Made by a program: the position numbers and the translations under genes. 64,000 nt of DNA from Clavelina lepadiformis (Eukaryota; Chordata; Ascidiacea; Aplousobranchia; Clavelinidae). The notes under the pieces were generated by a model that saw nothing but the letters and a program-made list of their open reading frames with translations, made no database searches and had not been told where the DNA came from. Shown here in pieces: positions 21,233-34,146 of this stretch. Position 1 is the first letter of the stretch, and the number at the start of each line of letters is the position of its first letter. Where the stretch lies: positions 1,676,501-1,740,500 of the forward strand of contig NC_135246.1 in NCBI RefSeq assembly GCF_947623445.1, read 5' to 3'.

Positions 21233-21533
21233 AAAAAAGAGTTGAGTCCAACTATATTAACCGGGCTACGACACTCGGCCTATTCACGGGTGCTGTCCCG
21301 CTACTGGTCAACGCGAGAACTTTTGGCTGCTCCCTTTCGGACCTGACCCGGTTCGTTCCTCCTTAGACAACCTGGACACCTTAAGTTTCCATAAGACGAC
21401 CATATTGACGCTGAGCTTAGCGCGGACACCTGCTCGACATAGGTCCAAGTACCGCACATTTCCCAGTTTCAAGTTGTTCAACAACTCCAGCTTCCAAGTA
21501 ACTGGATTACAGGCGCGCGCCACAACGCCCGGC
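21233..21533 (-). ncRNA. 7SL: SRP RNA (7SL), unit 11, family B
   Basis: Reference family B copy. Helix 8 reads GGTCAGGTCCGAAAGGGAG then CAGCC, which fits the universal SRP54-binding motif. The central block is CAGGTTGTCTAAGGAGG. The terminator is six Ts. Confidence 0.95.
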
Positions 21534-21721
21534 GTGCCTACAGCCACTAAATGGAGCGTATAAACATCAAATTATTTTTGGAACGTCGAGATTTGATTTC
21601 CATATACGAAACAAATAAATCCCAATTTGGTTCTTTGAAAACTGCCTCAATGTTTACAAATATACATTGTGTGAATAAACCAATGTTTTGCGTTTATACT
21701 GCGAATGGATACATTCGAAAT

Positions 21722-21794
21722 CGAGCACGGCAGGACTCGAACCTGCAATCTTCTGATCCGAAGTCAGACGCGTTTTCCATTACGCTACGTGCCC
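21722..21794 (-). tRNA. tRNA-Arg-TCG: tRNA-Arg, anticodon TCG, unit 11, D-loop variant
   Basis: D loop is AATGGAAA (T to A after A20). Stems, A20, G18 G19 and the anticodon are intact. The same allele is in units 14, 16 and 25. Confidence 0.94.
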
Positions 21795-22147
21795 TGTTAA
21801 AGTAAAGTATTCAACGTAACTTACATCAATACGAGATTGGTGTAATCTGAATCCGTTTGTGCAGCATCTCGTTCACATGGCAAATCCTTACAAGTAAAGG
21901 ACTGACCTGAAAATTTCGTTAAATGCGTGAAAGATCATCCTGCACCAGCTATTTGCAAAAGTGCTCTTGAGTTCTGCTTAAACTAACAATTTCACCACAT
22001 GGAAGAGATTGCCCGTGTCCGTCAAATATAAACTTCAATGTCTCAAATCCTTTCTCGGTAAATGAAACTGGAAGATATTTGGATTTTAAAACTAAGCAAA
22101 GGTTTCTCAATAGTTTTGATTGTCTACGGATTCGTAGAAAGTTTGAA

Positions 22148-22220
22148 CGAGCACGCCAGGATTCGAACCTGGAAACTTCTGATCCGTAGTCAGACGCGTT
22201 ATCCATTGCGCCACGCACCC
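22148..22220 (-). tRNA. tRNA-Arg-ACG: tRNA-Arg, anticodon ACG, unit 11
   Basis: B-type allele as at 7411-7483. Confidence 0.95.
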
Positions 22221-23384
22221 ACAAGCTTTTACAAATATAGATTTCGTAATCCGATTTAAATGAATTTACCTCAGTTAAAATTTTAAAAATTTAAATGCAT
22301 TTGTACATACCAAAACTTTGGTTACGTCAAGGTGCTTGTTTTAGGAGATGTACGGTGTATATTTGAAGAAGGGGCAAGAGTCTGATTTTATGACCTAATG
22401 TGTAGTAAAATTACCAAGAATACAGTCGCGATTACTTTTTGCATACAAAGTATAGGTATGCCTGCGACTACACCATACTGGTATACGACAGATTTCACAT
22501 ACCTCTATCTCCCGCTGTATATAGGATTAATATATAGATTGCATATTTTGACCTTAAGGGGGCGTCAAACACCAAAAACTAAGATCTTTATGAATTTGTT
22601 GTACTCCTACGTAGGGCTTTAAAATAGCACTTTAGGCCAATCGAAAAACAGCATGTTTTCAATCCTGGGAACTACCCTTGCAGTTGTCGTGCTTCAATGT
22701 CCCAGGTCGCGTGCAGAATTAGGCTAAAAAGTAGTATGAAAGTAGCCAAGATCGATTTTTAGACCAAAATTTTAGTGTTTATTTTGCGTCTTTGTAAAAA
22801 ACGTTTGAATCATGTTTTTTGATGGCTTTTTATGGAATGATGTTGTAGTTCAAAGCATACTAAATTGCCATGCAAAATTTCAGAGACCCCCATAAAAGAT
22901 TTTTTGAGCAAACAGTCTTTCAGTAAAATCACTGTATAAAAATACAAACAAAGATTTTATGGCATTTTTGGTGTTTAGCCCCTCCTGAAATACAAATTTT
23001 CTTCTTACTCATGCCAAATTTTACGTACGTCTTGAAGGCGATCTTAAAATTTGAAACAATTCATTTTCTAGGATAATTCCAAGGCCAAAACACAAAATCG
23101 ACCATATTGCCCCTGATTGGCTAAAACATATTTTAAAAGCCTTACGTAAGAGTCTAACAAACTCAGAAAAATTTAAGTTTTTCACAGATACGTTTCTTTC
23201 ATACATAGCACTCGTAATATTATCTTTACGCGATGAGAACCTTTTCGTTCATTTACAGAACCACTGTTTTTATGTAAATATTTGAAGTTTCTTTTTTACA
23301 CATTAAAACAAGTTTTACGAACCAATGTGTGTACAAATTAATTAAGTCTGCAATGTACCATGCACGAAACAGGAAGCTTTTAGC

Positions 23385-23685
23385 AAAAAAGAGTTGAGTC
23401 CAACTATATTAACCGGGCTACGACACTCGGCCTATTCACGGGTGCTGTCCCGCTACTGGTCAACGCGAGAACTTTTAACTGCTCCCTTTCGGACCTGACC
23501 CGGTTCGTTCCTCCTTAGACAACCTGGACACCTTACGTTCCCATAAGACGACCATATTGACGCTGAGCTTAGCGCGGACACCTGCTCGACATAGGTCCAA
23601 GTACCGCACATTTCCCAGTTTCAAGTTGTTCAACAACTCCAGCTTCCAAGTAACTGGATTACAGGCGCGCGCCACAACGCCCGGC
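23385..23685 (-). ncRNA. 7SL: SRP RNA (7SL), unit 12, variant helix 6
   Basis: Same GGAA-loop helix 6 and GGAGCAGTT helix 8 as unit 10. Confidence 0.93.
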
Positions 23686-23873
23686 GAGCCTACAGCCACT
23701 AAATGGAGCGTATAAACATCAAATTATTTTTGGAACGTCGAGATTTGATTTCCATATACGAAACAAATAAATCCCAATTTGGTTCTTTGAAAACTGCCTC
23801 AATGTTTACAAATATACATTGTGTGAATAAACCAATGTTTTGCGTTTATACTGCGAATGGATACATTCGAAAT

Positions 23874-23946
23874 TGAGCACGGCAGGACTCGAACCTGCAA
23901 TCTTCTGATCCGAAGTCAGACGCGTTATCCATTATGCTACGTACCC
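23874..23946 (-). tRNA. tRNA-Arg-TCG: tRNA-Arg, anticodon TCG, unit 12, degenerate
   Basis: Acceptor is GGGTACG (U4-G69 wobble), the D stem GCAT/ACGC has an A12-C23 mismatch that also alters the A box, and the discriminator is A in place of G. The anticodon is still TCG. Likely impaired. Confidence 0.87.
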
Positions 23947-24300
23947 TGTTAAAGAAAAGTATTCAACGTAACTTACATCAATACGAGATTGGTGTAATCT
24001 GAATCCGTTTGTGCAGCATCTCGTTCACATGGCAAATCCTTACAAGTAAAGGACTGACATGAAAATTTCGTTAAATGCGTGAAAGATCATCCTGCACCAG
24101 CTATTTGCAAAAGTGCTCTTGAGTTCTGCTTAAACTAACAATTTCACCACATGGAAGAGATTGCCCGTGTGCGTCAAGTATAAACTTCATATGTATCAAA
24201 TCCTTTCTCGGTAAATGAAACTGGAAGATATTTGGATTTTAAAACTAAGCAAAGGTTTCTCAATAGTTTTGATTGTCTACGGATTCGTAGAAAGTTTGAA

Positions 24301-24373
24301 CGAGCACGCCAGGATTCGAACCTGGAAACTTCTGATCCGTAGTCAGACGCGTTATCCATTGCGCCACGCACCC
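24301..24373 (-). tRNA. tRNA-Arg-ACG: tRNA-Arg, anticodon ACG, unit 12
   Basis: B-type allele as at 7411-7483. Confidence 0.95.
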
Positions 24374-25537
24374 ACAAGCTTTTACAAATATAGATTTCGT
24401 AATGCTATTTAAATGAATTTACCTCAGTTAAAATTTTAAAACTTTAAATGCATTTGTACATACCAAAACTTTGGTTACGTCAAGGTGCTTGTTTTAGGAG
24501 ATGTACGGTATATATTTGAAGAAGGGGCAAGAGTCTGATTTTATGACCTAATGTGTAGTAAAATTACCAAGAATACAGTCGCGATTACTTTTTGCATACA
24601 AAGTATAGGTATGTCTGCGATTACACCATACTGGTATACAACAGATTTCACATACCTCTATCTCCCGCTGTATATAGGATTAATATATAGATTGCATATT
24701 TTGACCTTAAGGGGGCGTCAAACACCAAAAACTAAGATCTTTATGAATTTGTTGTACTCCTACGTAGGGCTTTAAAATAGCACTTTAGGCCAATCGAAAA
24801 ACAGCATGTTTTCAATCCTGGGAACTACCCTTGCAGTTGGCGTGCTTCAATGTCCCAGGTCGCGTGCAGAATTAGGCTAAAAAGTAGTATGAAAGTAGCC
24901 AAGATCGATTTTTAGACCAAAATTTTAGTGTTTATTTTGCGTCTTTGTAAAAAACGTTTGAATCATGTTTTTTGATGGCTTTTTATGGAATGATATTGTA
25001 GTTCAAAGCATACTAAATTGCCATGCAAAATTTGAGAGAGCCCCATAAAAGATTTTTTGAGCAAACAGTCTTTCAGTAAAATCACTGTATAAAAATACAA
25101 ACAAAGATTTTATGGCATTTTTGGTGTTTAGCCCCTCCTGAAATACAAATTTTCTTCTTACTCATGCCAAATTTTACGTACGTCTTGAAGGCGATCTTAA
25201 AATTTGAAACAATTCATTTTCTAGGATAATTCCAAGGCCAAAACACAAAATCGACCATATTGCCCCTGATTGGCTAAAACATATTTTAAAAGCCTTACGT
25301 AAGAGTCTAACAAACTCAGAAAAGTTTAAGTTTTTCACAGATACGTTTCTTTCATACATAGCACTCGTAATATTATCTTTACGCGATGAGAACCTTTTCG
25401 TTCATTTACAGAACCACTGTTTTTATGTAAATATTTGAAGTTTCTTTTTTACACATTAAAACAAGTTTTACGGCCCAATGTGTGTACGAATTAATTAAGT
25501 CTGCAATGTACCATGCACAAAACAGGAAGCTTTTAGC

Positions 25538-25838
25538 AAAAAAGAGTTGAGTCCAACTATATTAACCGGGCTACGACACTCGGCCTATTCACGGGTGCTG
25601 TCCCGCTACTGGTCAACGCGGGAACTTTTGGCTGCTCCCTTTCGGACCTGACCCGGTTCGTTCCTCCTTAGACAACCTGGACACCTTAAGTTTCCATAAG
25701 ACGACCATATTGACGCTGAGCTTAGCGCGGACACCTGCTCGACATAGGTCCAAGTACCGCACATTTCCCAGTTTCAAGTTGTTCAACAACTCCAGCTTCC
25801 AAGTAACTGGATTACAGGCGCGCGCCACAACGCCCGGC
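25538..25838 (-). ncRNA. 7SL: SRP RNA (7SL), unit 13, family B
   Basis: Canonical helix 8 (GGAGCAGCC). Near the 3' end it reads GTTCCCGCG, closest to the animal consensus; units 14-18 and 21-30 share this. Confidence 0.95.
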
Positions 25839-26026
25839 GAGCCTACAGCCACTAAATGGAGCGTATAAACATCAAATTATTTTTGGAACGTCGAGATTTG
25901 ATTTCCATATACGAAACAAATAAATCCCAATTTGGTTCTTTGAAAACTGCCTCAATGTTTACAAATATACATTGTGTGAATAAACCAATGTTTTGCGTTT
26001 ATACTGCGAATGGATACATTCGAAAT

Positions 26027-26099
26027 CGAGCACGGCAGGACTCGAACCTGCAATCTTCTGATCCGAAGTCAGACGCGTTATCCATTACGCTACGTGCCC
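26027..26099 (-). tRNA. tRNA-Arg-TCG: tRNA-Arg, anticodon TCG, unit 13
   Basis: Reads the same as the copy at 536-608. Confidence 0.96.
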
Positions 26100-26452
26100 T
26101 GTTAAAGTAAAGTATTCAATGTAACTTACATCAATACGAGATTGGTGTAATCTGAATCCTTTTGTGCAGCATCTCGTTCACATGGCAAATCCTTACAAGT
26201 AAAGGACTGACCTGAAAATTTCGTTAAATGCGTGAAAGATCATCCTGCACCAGCTATTTGCAAAAGTGCTCTTGAGTTCTGCTTAAACTAACAATTTCAC
26301 CACATGGAAGAGATTGCCCGTGTCCGTCAAATACAAACTTCAATGTCTCAAATCCTTTCTCGGTAAATGAAACTGGAAGATATTTGGATTTTAAAACTAA
26401 GCAAAGGTTTCTCAATAGTTTTGATTGTCTACGGATTCGTAGAAAGTTTGAA

Positions 26453-26525
26453 CGAGCACGCCAGGATTCGAACCTGGAAACTTCTGATCCGTAGTCAGAC
26501 GCGTTATCCATTGCGCCACGCACCC
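26453..26525 (-). tRNA. tRNA-Arg-ACG: tRNA-Arg, anticodon ACG, unit 13
   Basis: B-type allele as at 7411-7483. Confidence 0.95.
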
Positions 26526-27689
26526 ACAAGCTTTTACAAATATAGATTTCGTAATGCGATTTAAATGAATTTACCTCAGTTAAAATTTTAAAACTTTAAA
26601 TGCATTTGTACATACCAAAACTTTGGTTACGTCAAGGTGCTTGTTTTAGGAGATGTACGGTGTATATTTGAAGAAGGGGCAAGAGTTTGATTTTATGACC
26701 TAATGTGTAGTAAAATTACCAAGAATACAGTCGCGATTACTTTTTGCATACAAAGTATAGGTATGCCTGCGACTACACCATACTGGTATACGACAGATTT
26801 CACATACCTCTATCTCCCGCTGTATATAGGATTAATATATAGATTGCATATTTTGACCTTAAGGGGGCGTCAAACACCAAAAACTAAGATCTTTATGAAT
26901 TTGTTGTACTCCTACGTAGGGCTTTAAAATAGCACTTTAGGCCAATCGAAAAACAGCATGTTTTCAATCCTGGAAACTACCCTTGCAGTTGGCGTGCTTC
27001 AATGTCCCAGGTCGCGTGCAGAATTAGGCTAAAAAGTAGTATGAAAGTAGCCAAGATCGATTTTTAGACCAAAATTTTAGTGTTTATTTTGCGTCTTTGT
27101 AAAAAACGTTTGAATCATGTTTTTTGATGGCTTTTTATGGAATGATATTGTAGTTCAAAGCATACTAAATTGCCATGCAAAATTTGAGAGAGCCCCATAA
27201 AAGATTTTTTGAGCAAACAGTCTTTCAGTAAAATCACTGTATAAAAATACAAACAAAGATTTTATGGCATTTTTGGTGTTTAGCCCCTCCTGAAATACAA
27301 ATTTTCTTCTTACTCATGCCAAATTTTACGTACGTCTTGAAGGCGATCTTAAAATTTGAAACAATTCATTTTCTAGGATAATTCCAAGGCCAAAACACAA
27401 AATCGACCATATTGCCCCTGATTGGCTAAAACATATTTTAAAAGCCTTACGTAAGAGTCTAACAAACTCAGAAAAGTTTAAGTTTTTCACAGATACGTTT
27501 CTTTCATACATAGCACTCGTAATATTATCTTTACGCGATGAGAACCTTTTCGTTCATTTACAGAACCACTGTTTTTATGTAAATATTTGAAGTTTCTTTT
27601 TTACACATTAAAACAAGTTTTACGGCCCAATGTGTGTACAAATTAATTAAGTCTGCAATGTACCATGCACGAAACAGGAAGCTTTTAGC

Positions 27690-27990
27690 AAAAAAGAGTT
27701 GAGTCCAACTATATTAACTGGGCTACGACACTCGGCCTATTCACGGGTGCTGTCCCGCTACTGGTCAACGCGGGAACTTTTGGCTGCTCCCTTTCGGACC
27801 TGACCCGGCTCGTTCCTCCTTAGACAACCTGGACACCTTAAGTTTCCATAAGACGGCCATATTGACGCTGAGCTTAGCGCGGACACCTGCTCGACATAGG
27901 TCCAAGTACCGCACATTTCCCAGTTTCAAGTTGTTCAACAACTCCAGCTTCCAAGTAACTGGATTACAGGCGCGCGCCACAACGCCCGGC
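27690..27990 (-). ncRNA. 7SL: SRP RNA (7SL), unit 14
   Basis: Family B. Two private changes: GGAACGAGCCGGG before helix 8 and TATGGCCGTC after CAATATGG. Confidence 0.94.
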
Positions 27991-28178
27991 GAGCCTACAG
28001 CCACGAAATGGAGCGTATAAACATCAAATTATTTTTGGAACGTCGAGATTTGATTTCCATATACGAAACAAATAAATCCCAATTTGGTTCTTTGAAAACT
28101 GCCTCAATGTTTACAAATATACATTGTGTGAATAAACCAATGTTTTGCGTTTATACTGCGAATGGATACATTCGAAAT

Positions 28179-28251
28179 CGAGCACGGCAGGACTCGAACC
28201 TGCAATCTTCTGATCCGAAGTCAGACGCGTTTTCCATTACGCTACGTGCCC
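28179..28251 (-). tRNA. tRNA-Arg-TCG: tRNA-Arg, anticodon TCG, unit 14, D-loop variant
   Basis: D loop AATGGAAA, the unit 11 allele. Confidence 0.94.
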
Positions 28252-28604
28252 TGTTAAAGTAAAGTATTCAACGTAACTTACATCAATACGAGATTGGTGT
28301 AATCTGAATCCGTTTGTGCAGCATCTCGTTCACATGGCAAATCCTTACAAGTAAAGGACTGACCTGAAAATTTCGTTAAATGCGTGAAAGATCATCCTGC
28401 ACCAGCTATTTGCAAAAGTGCTCTTGAGTTCTGCTTAAACTAACAATTTCACCACATGGAAGAGATTGCCCGTGTCCGTCAAATATAAACTTCAATGTCT
28501 CAAATCCTTTCTCGGTAAATGAAACTGGAAGATATTTGGATTTTAAAACTAAGCAAAGGTTTCTCAATAGTTTTGATTGTCTACGGATTCGTAGAAAGTT
28601 TGAA

Positions 28605-28677
28605 CGAGCACGCCAGGATTCGAACCTGGAAACTTCTGATCCGTAGTCAGACGCGTTATCCATTGCGCCACGCACCC
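28605..28677 (-). tRNA. tRNA-Arg-ACG: tRNA-Arg, anticodon ACG, unit 14
   Basis: B-type allele as at 7411-7483. Confidence 0.95.
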
Positions 28678-29841
28678 ACAAGCTTTTACAAATATAGATT
28701 TCGTAATGCGATTTAAATGAATTTACCTCAGTTAAAATTTTAAAACTTTAAATGCATTTGTACATACCAAAACTTTGGTTACGTCAAGGTGCTTGTTTTA
28801 GGAGATGTACGGTGTATATTTGAAAAAGGGGCAAGAGTCTGATTTTATGACCTAATGTGTAGTAAAATTACCAAGAATACAGTCGCGATTACTTTTTGCA
28901 TACAAAGTATAGGTATGCCTGCGACTACACCATACTGGTATACGACAGATTTCACATACCTCTATCTCCCGCTGTATATAGGATTAATATATAGATTGCA
29001 TATTTTGACCTTAAGGGGGCGTCAAACACCAAAAACTAAGATCTTTATGAATTTGTTGTACTCCTACGTAGGGCTTTAAAATAGCACTTTAGGCCAATCG
29101 AAAAACAGCATGTTTTCAATCCTGGGAACTACCCTTGCAGTTGTCGTGCTTCAATGTCCCAGGTCGCGTGCAGAATTAGGCTAAAAAGTAGTATGAAAGT
29201 AGCCAAGATCGATTTTTAGACCATAATTTTAGTGTTTATTTTGCGTCTTTGTAAAAAACGTTTGAATCATGTTTTTTGATGGCTTTTTATGGAATGATAT
29301 TGTAGTTCAAAGCATACTAAATTGCCATGCAAAATTTCAGAGAGCCCCATAAAAGATTTTTTGAGCAAACAGTCTTTCAGTAAAATCACTGTATAAAAAT
29401 ACAAACAAAGATTTTATGGCATTTTTGGTGTTTAGCCCCTCCTGAAATACAAATTTTCTTCTTACTCATGCCAAATTTTACGTACGTCTTGAAGGCGATC
29501 TTAAAATTTGAAACAATTCATTTTCTAGGATAATTCCAAGGCCAAAACAAAAAATCGACCATATTGCCCCTGATTGGCTAAAACATATTTTAAAAGCCTT
29601 ACGTAAGAGTCTAACAAACTCAGAAAAGTTTAAGTTTTTCACAGATACGTTTCTTTCATACATAGCACTCGTAATATTATCTTTACGCGATGAGAACCTT
29701 TTCGTTCATTTACAGAACCACTGTTTTTATGTAAATATTTGAAGTTTCTTTTTTACACATTAAAACAAGTTTTACGGGCCAATGTGTGTACAAATTAATT
29801 AAGTCTGCAATGTACCATGCACGAAACAGGAAGCTTTTAGC

Positions 29842-30142
29842 AAAAAAGAGTTGAGTCCAACTATATTAACCGGGCTACGACACTCGGCCTATTCACGGGT
29901 GCTGTCCCGCTACTGGTCAACGCGGGAACTTTTGGCTGCTCCCTTTCGGACCTGACCCGGTTCGTTCCTCCTTAGACAACCTGGACACCTTAAGTTTCCA
30001 TAAGACGACCATATTGACGCTGAGCTTAGCGCGGACACCTGCTCGACATAGGTCCAAGTACCGCACATTTCCCAGTTTCAAGTTGTTCAACAACTCCAGC
30101 TTCCAAGTAACTGGATTACAGGCGCGCGCCACAACGCCCGGC
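29842..30142 (-). ncRNA. 7SL: SRP RNA (7SL), unit 15
   Basis: Family B with canonical helix 8. Confidence 0.95.
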
Positions 30143-30330
30143 GAGCCTACAGCCACTAAATGGAGCGTATAAACATCAAATTATTTTTGGAACGTCGAGA
30201 TTTGATTTCCATATACGAAACAAATAAATCCCAATTTGGTTCTTTGAAAACTGCCTCAATGTTTACAAATATACATTGTGTGAATAAACCAATGTTTTGC
30301 GTTTATACTGCGAATGGATACATTCGAAAT

Positions 30331-30403
30331 CGTGCACGGCAGGACTCGAACCTGCAATCTTCTGATCCGAAGTCAGACGCGTTATACATTAAGCTACGTG
30401 CCC
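30331..30403 (-). tRNA. tRNA-Arg-TCG: tRNA-Arg, anticodon TCG, unit 15, degenerate
   Basis: Acceptor 3' strand is CGTGCAC, giving a G2-A71 mismatch. The D stem is GCTT/ACGC with a T12-C23 mismatch. The D loop reads AATGTATA, so the invariant G19 is lost and the G19-C56 contact cannot form. The anticodon remains TCG. Probably non-functional. Unit 24 shares this allele. Confidence 0.85.
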
Positions 30404-30757
30404 TGTTAAAGAAAAGTATTCAACGTAACTTACATCAATACGAGATTGGTGTAATCTGAATCCGTTTGTGCAGCATCTCGTTCACATGGCAAATCGTTAC
30501 AAGTAAAGGACTGACCTGAAAATTTCGTTAAATGCGTGAAAGATCATCCTGCACCAGCTATTTGCAAAAGTGCTCTTGAGTTCTGCTTAAACTAACAATT
30601 TCACCACATGGAAGAGATTGCCCGTGTCCGTCAAGTATAAACTTCATATGTCTCAAATCCTTTCTCGGTAAATGAAACTGGAAGATATTTGGATTTTAAA
30701 ACTAAGCAAAGTTTTCTCAATAGTTTTGATTGTCTACGGATTCGTAGAAAGTTTGAA

Positions 30758-30830
30758 CGAGCACGCCAGGATTCGAACCTGGAAACTTCTGATCCGTAGT
30801 CAGACGCGTTATCCATTGCGCCACGCACCC
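30758..30830 (-). tRNA. tRNA-Arg-ACG: tRNA-Arg, anticodon ACG, unit 15
   Basis: B-type allele as at 7411-7483. Confidence 0.95.
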
Positions 30831-31994
30831 ACAAGCTTTTACAAATATAGATTTCGTAATGCGATTTAAATGAATTTACCTCAGTTAAAATTTTAAAACT
30901 TTAAATGCATTTGTACATACCAAAACTTTGGTTACGTCAAGGTGCTTGTTTTAGGAGATGTACGGTGTATATTTGAAAAAGGGGCAAGAGTCTGATTTTA
31001 TGACCTAATGTGTAGTAAAATTACCAAGAATACAGTCGCGATTACTTTTTGCATACAAAGAATAGGTATGCCTGCGACTACACCATACTGGTATACGACA
31101 GATTTCACATACCTCTATCTCCCGCTGTATATAGGATTAATATATAGATTGCATATTTTGACCTTAAGGGGGCGTCAAACACCAAAAACTAAGATCTTTA
31201 TGAATTTGTTGTACTCCTACGTAGGGCTTTAAAATAGCACTTTAAGCCAATCGAAAAACAGCATGTTTTCAATCCTGGGAACTACCCTTGCAGTTGGCGT
31301 GCTTCAATGTCCCAGGTCGCGTGCAGAATTAGGCTAAAAAGTAGTATGAAAGTAGCCAAGATCGATTTTTAGACCAAAATTTTAGTGTTTATTTTGCGTC
31401 TTTGTAAAAAACGTTTGAATCATGATTTTTGATGGCTTTTTATGGAATGATATTGTAGTTCAAAGCATACTAAATTGCCATGCAAAATTTCAGAGAGCCC
31501 CATAAAAGATTTTTTGAGCAAACAGTCTTTCAGTAAAATCACTGTATAAAAATACAAACAAAGATTTTATGGCATTTTTGGTGTTTAGCCGCTCCTGAAA
31601 TACAAATTTTCTTCTTACTCATGCCAAATTTTACGTACGTCTTGAAGGCGTTCTTAAAATTTGAAACAATTCATTTTCTAGGATAATTCCAAGGCCAAAA
31701 CACAAAATCGACCATATTGCCCCTGATTGGCTGAAACATATTTTAAAAGCCTTACGTAAGAGTCTAACAAACTCAGAAAAGTTTAAGTTTTTCACAGATA
31801 CGTTTCTTTCATACATAGCACTCGTAATATTATCTTTACGCGATGAGAACCTTTTCGTTCATTTACAGAACCACTGTTTTTATGTAAATATTTGAAGTTT
31901 CTTTTTTACACATTAAAACAAGTTTTACGGGCCAATGTGTGTACAAATTAATTAAGTCTGCAATGTACCATACACGAAACAAGAAGCTTTTAGC

Positions 31995-32295
31995 AAAAAA
32001 GAGTTGAGTCCAACTATATTAACCGGGCTACGACACTCGGCCTATTCACGGGTGCTGTCCCGCTACTGGTCAACGCGGGAACTTTTGGCTGCTCCCTTTC
32101 GGACCTGACCCGGTTCGTTCCTCCTTAGACAACCTGGACACCTTAAGTTTCCATAAGACGACCATATTGTCGCTGAGCTTAGCGCGGACACCTGCTCGAC
32201 ATAGGTCCAAGTACCGCACATTTCCCAGTTTCAAGTTGTTCAACAACTCCAGCTTCCAAGTAACTGGATTACAGGCGCGCGCCACAACGCCCGGC
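31995..32295 (-). ncRNA. 7SL: SRP RNA (7SL), unit 16
   Basis: Family B. It reads CTCAGCGACAATATGG where the consensus is CTCAGCGTCAATATGG; units 17, 25, 27 and 28 share this. Confidence 0.94.
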
Positions 32296-32483
32296 GTGCC
32301 TACAGCCACTAAATGGAGCGTATAAACATCAAATTATTTTTGGAACGTCGAGATTTGATTTCCATATACGAAACAAATAAATCCCAATTTGGTTCTTTGA
32401 AAACTGCCTCAATGTTTACAAATATACATTGTGTGAATAAACCAATGTTTTGCGTTTATACTGCGAATGGATACATTCGAAAT

Positions 32484-32556
32484 CGAGCACGGCAGGACTC
32501 GAACCTGCAATCTTCTGATCCGAAGTCAGACGCGTTTTCCATTACGCTACGTGCCC
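32484..32556 (-). tRNA. tRNA-Arg-TCG: tRNA-Arg, anticodon TCG, unit 16, D-loop variant
   Basis: D loop AATGGAAA, the unit 11 allele. Confidence 0.94.
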
Positions 32557-32909
32557 TGTTAAAGTAAAGTATTCAACGTAACTTACATCAATACGAGATT
32601 GGTGTAATCTGAATCCGTTTGTGCAGCATCTCGTTCACATGGCAAATCGTTACAAGTAAAGGACTGACCTGAAAATTTCGTTAAATGCGTGAAAGATCAT
32701 CCTGCACCAGCTATTTGCAAAAGTGCTCTTGAGTTCTGCTTAAACTAACAATTTCACCACATGGAAGAGATTGCCCGTGTCCGTCAAATATAAACTTCAA
32801 TGTCTCAAATCCTTTCTCGGTAAATGAAACTGGAAGATATTTGGATTTTAAAACTAAGCAAAGGTTTCTCAATAGTTTTGATTGTCTACGGATTCGTAGA
32901 AAGTTTGAA

Positions 32910-32982
32910 CGAGCACGCCAGGATTCGAACCTGGAAACTTCTGATCCGTAGTCAGACGCGTTATCCATTGCGCCACGCACCC
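32910..32982 (-). tRNA. tRNA-Arg-ACG: tRNA-Arg, anticodon ACG, unit 16
   Basis: B-type allele as at 7411-7483. Confidence 0.95.
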
Positions 32983-34146
32983 ACAAGCTTTTACAAATAT
33001 AGATTTCGTAATGCGATTTAAATGAATTTACCTCAGTTAAAATTTTAAAACTTTAAATGCATTTGTACATACCAAAACTTTGGTTACGTCAAGGTGCTTG
33101 TTTTAGGAGATGTACGGTGTATATTTGAAAAAGGGGCAAGAGTCTGATTTTATGACCTAATGTGTAGTAAAATTACCAAGAATACAGTCGCGATTACTTT
33201 TTGCATACAAAGAATAGGTATGCCTGCGACTACACCATACTGGTATACGACAGATTTCACATACCTCTATCTCCCGCTGTATATAGGATTAATATATAGA
33301 TTGCATATTTTGACCTTAAGGGGGCGTCAAACACCAAAAACTAAGATCTTTATGAATTTGTTGTACTCCTACGTAGGGCTTTAAAATAGCACTTTAAGCC
33401 AATCGAAAAACAGCATGTTTTCAATCCTGGGAACTACCCTTGCAGTTGGCGTGCTTCAATGTCCCAGGTCGCGTGCAGAATTAGGCTAAAAAGTAGTATG
33501 AAAGTAGCCAAGATCGATTTTTAGACCAAAATTTTAGTGTTTATTTTGCGTCTTTGTAAAAAACGTTTGAATCATGATTTTTGATGGCTTTTTATGGAAT
33601 GATATTGTAGTTCAAAGCATACTAAATTGCCATGCAAAATTTCAGAGAGCCCCATAAAAGATTTTTTGAGCAAACAGTCTTTCAGTAAAATCACTGTATA
33701 AAAATACAAACAAAGATTTTATGGCATTTTTGGTGTTTAGCCGCTCCTGAAATACAAATTTTCTTCTTACTCATGCCAAATTTTACGTACGTCTTGAAGG
33801 CGTTCTTAAAATTTGAAACAATTCATTTTCTAGGATAATTCCAAGGCCAAAACACAAAATCGACCATATTGCCCCTGATTGGCTGAAACATATTTTAAAA
33901 GCCTTACGTAAGAGTCTAACAAACTCAGAAAAGTTTAAGTTTTTCACAGATACGTTTCTTTCATACATAGCACTCGTAATATTATCTTTACGCGATGAGA
34001 ACCTTTTCGTTCATTTACAGAACCACTGTTTTTATGTAAATATTTGAAGTTTCTTTTTTACACATTAAAACAAGTTTTACGGGCCAATGTGTGTACAAAT
34101 TAATTAAGTCTGCAATGTACCATACACGAAACAAGAAGCTTTTAGC

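Larger units (their letters stand above)
21187..23338. repeat. Array unit 11 (2152 bp, family B)
   Basis: Marker changes gtaatccgatt, gatgttgtag, gagacccccat and acgaaccaatg recur in unit 20. Confidence 0.93.
23339..25491. repeat. Array unit 12 (2153 bp, family B)
   Basis: Its SRP gene matches unit 10; its tRNA-Arg(TCG) is damaged. Confidence 0.93.
25492..27643. repeat. Array unit 13 (2152 bp, family B)
   Basis: Markers gcacaaaacagg, attcaatgtaac and atccttttgtg recur in unit 22. The left arm of the spacer inverted repeat is altered (cctggaaac). Confidence 0.93.
27644..29795. repeat. Array unit 14 (2152 bp, family B)
   Basis: Markers accataatttt and caaaacaaaaaatcg recur in units 23 and 25. 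Confidence 0.93.
29796..31948. repeat. Array unit 15 (2153 bp, family B)
   Basis: Markers gaataggtatg, ccgctcctg and ggcgttctt recur in units 16, 24, 26 and 27. Confidence 0.93.
31949..34100. repeat. Array unit 16 (2152 bp, family B)
   Basis: Markers ggcgtgcctac and attgtcgctg recur in units 25 and 28. Confidence 0.93.
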
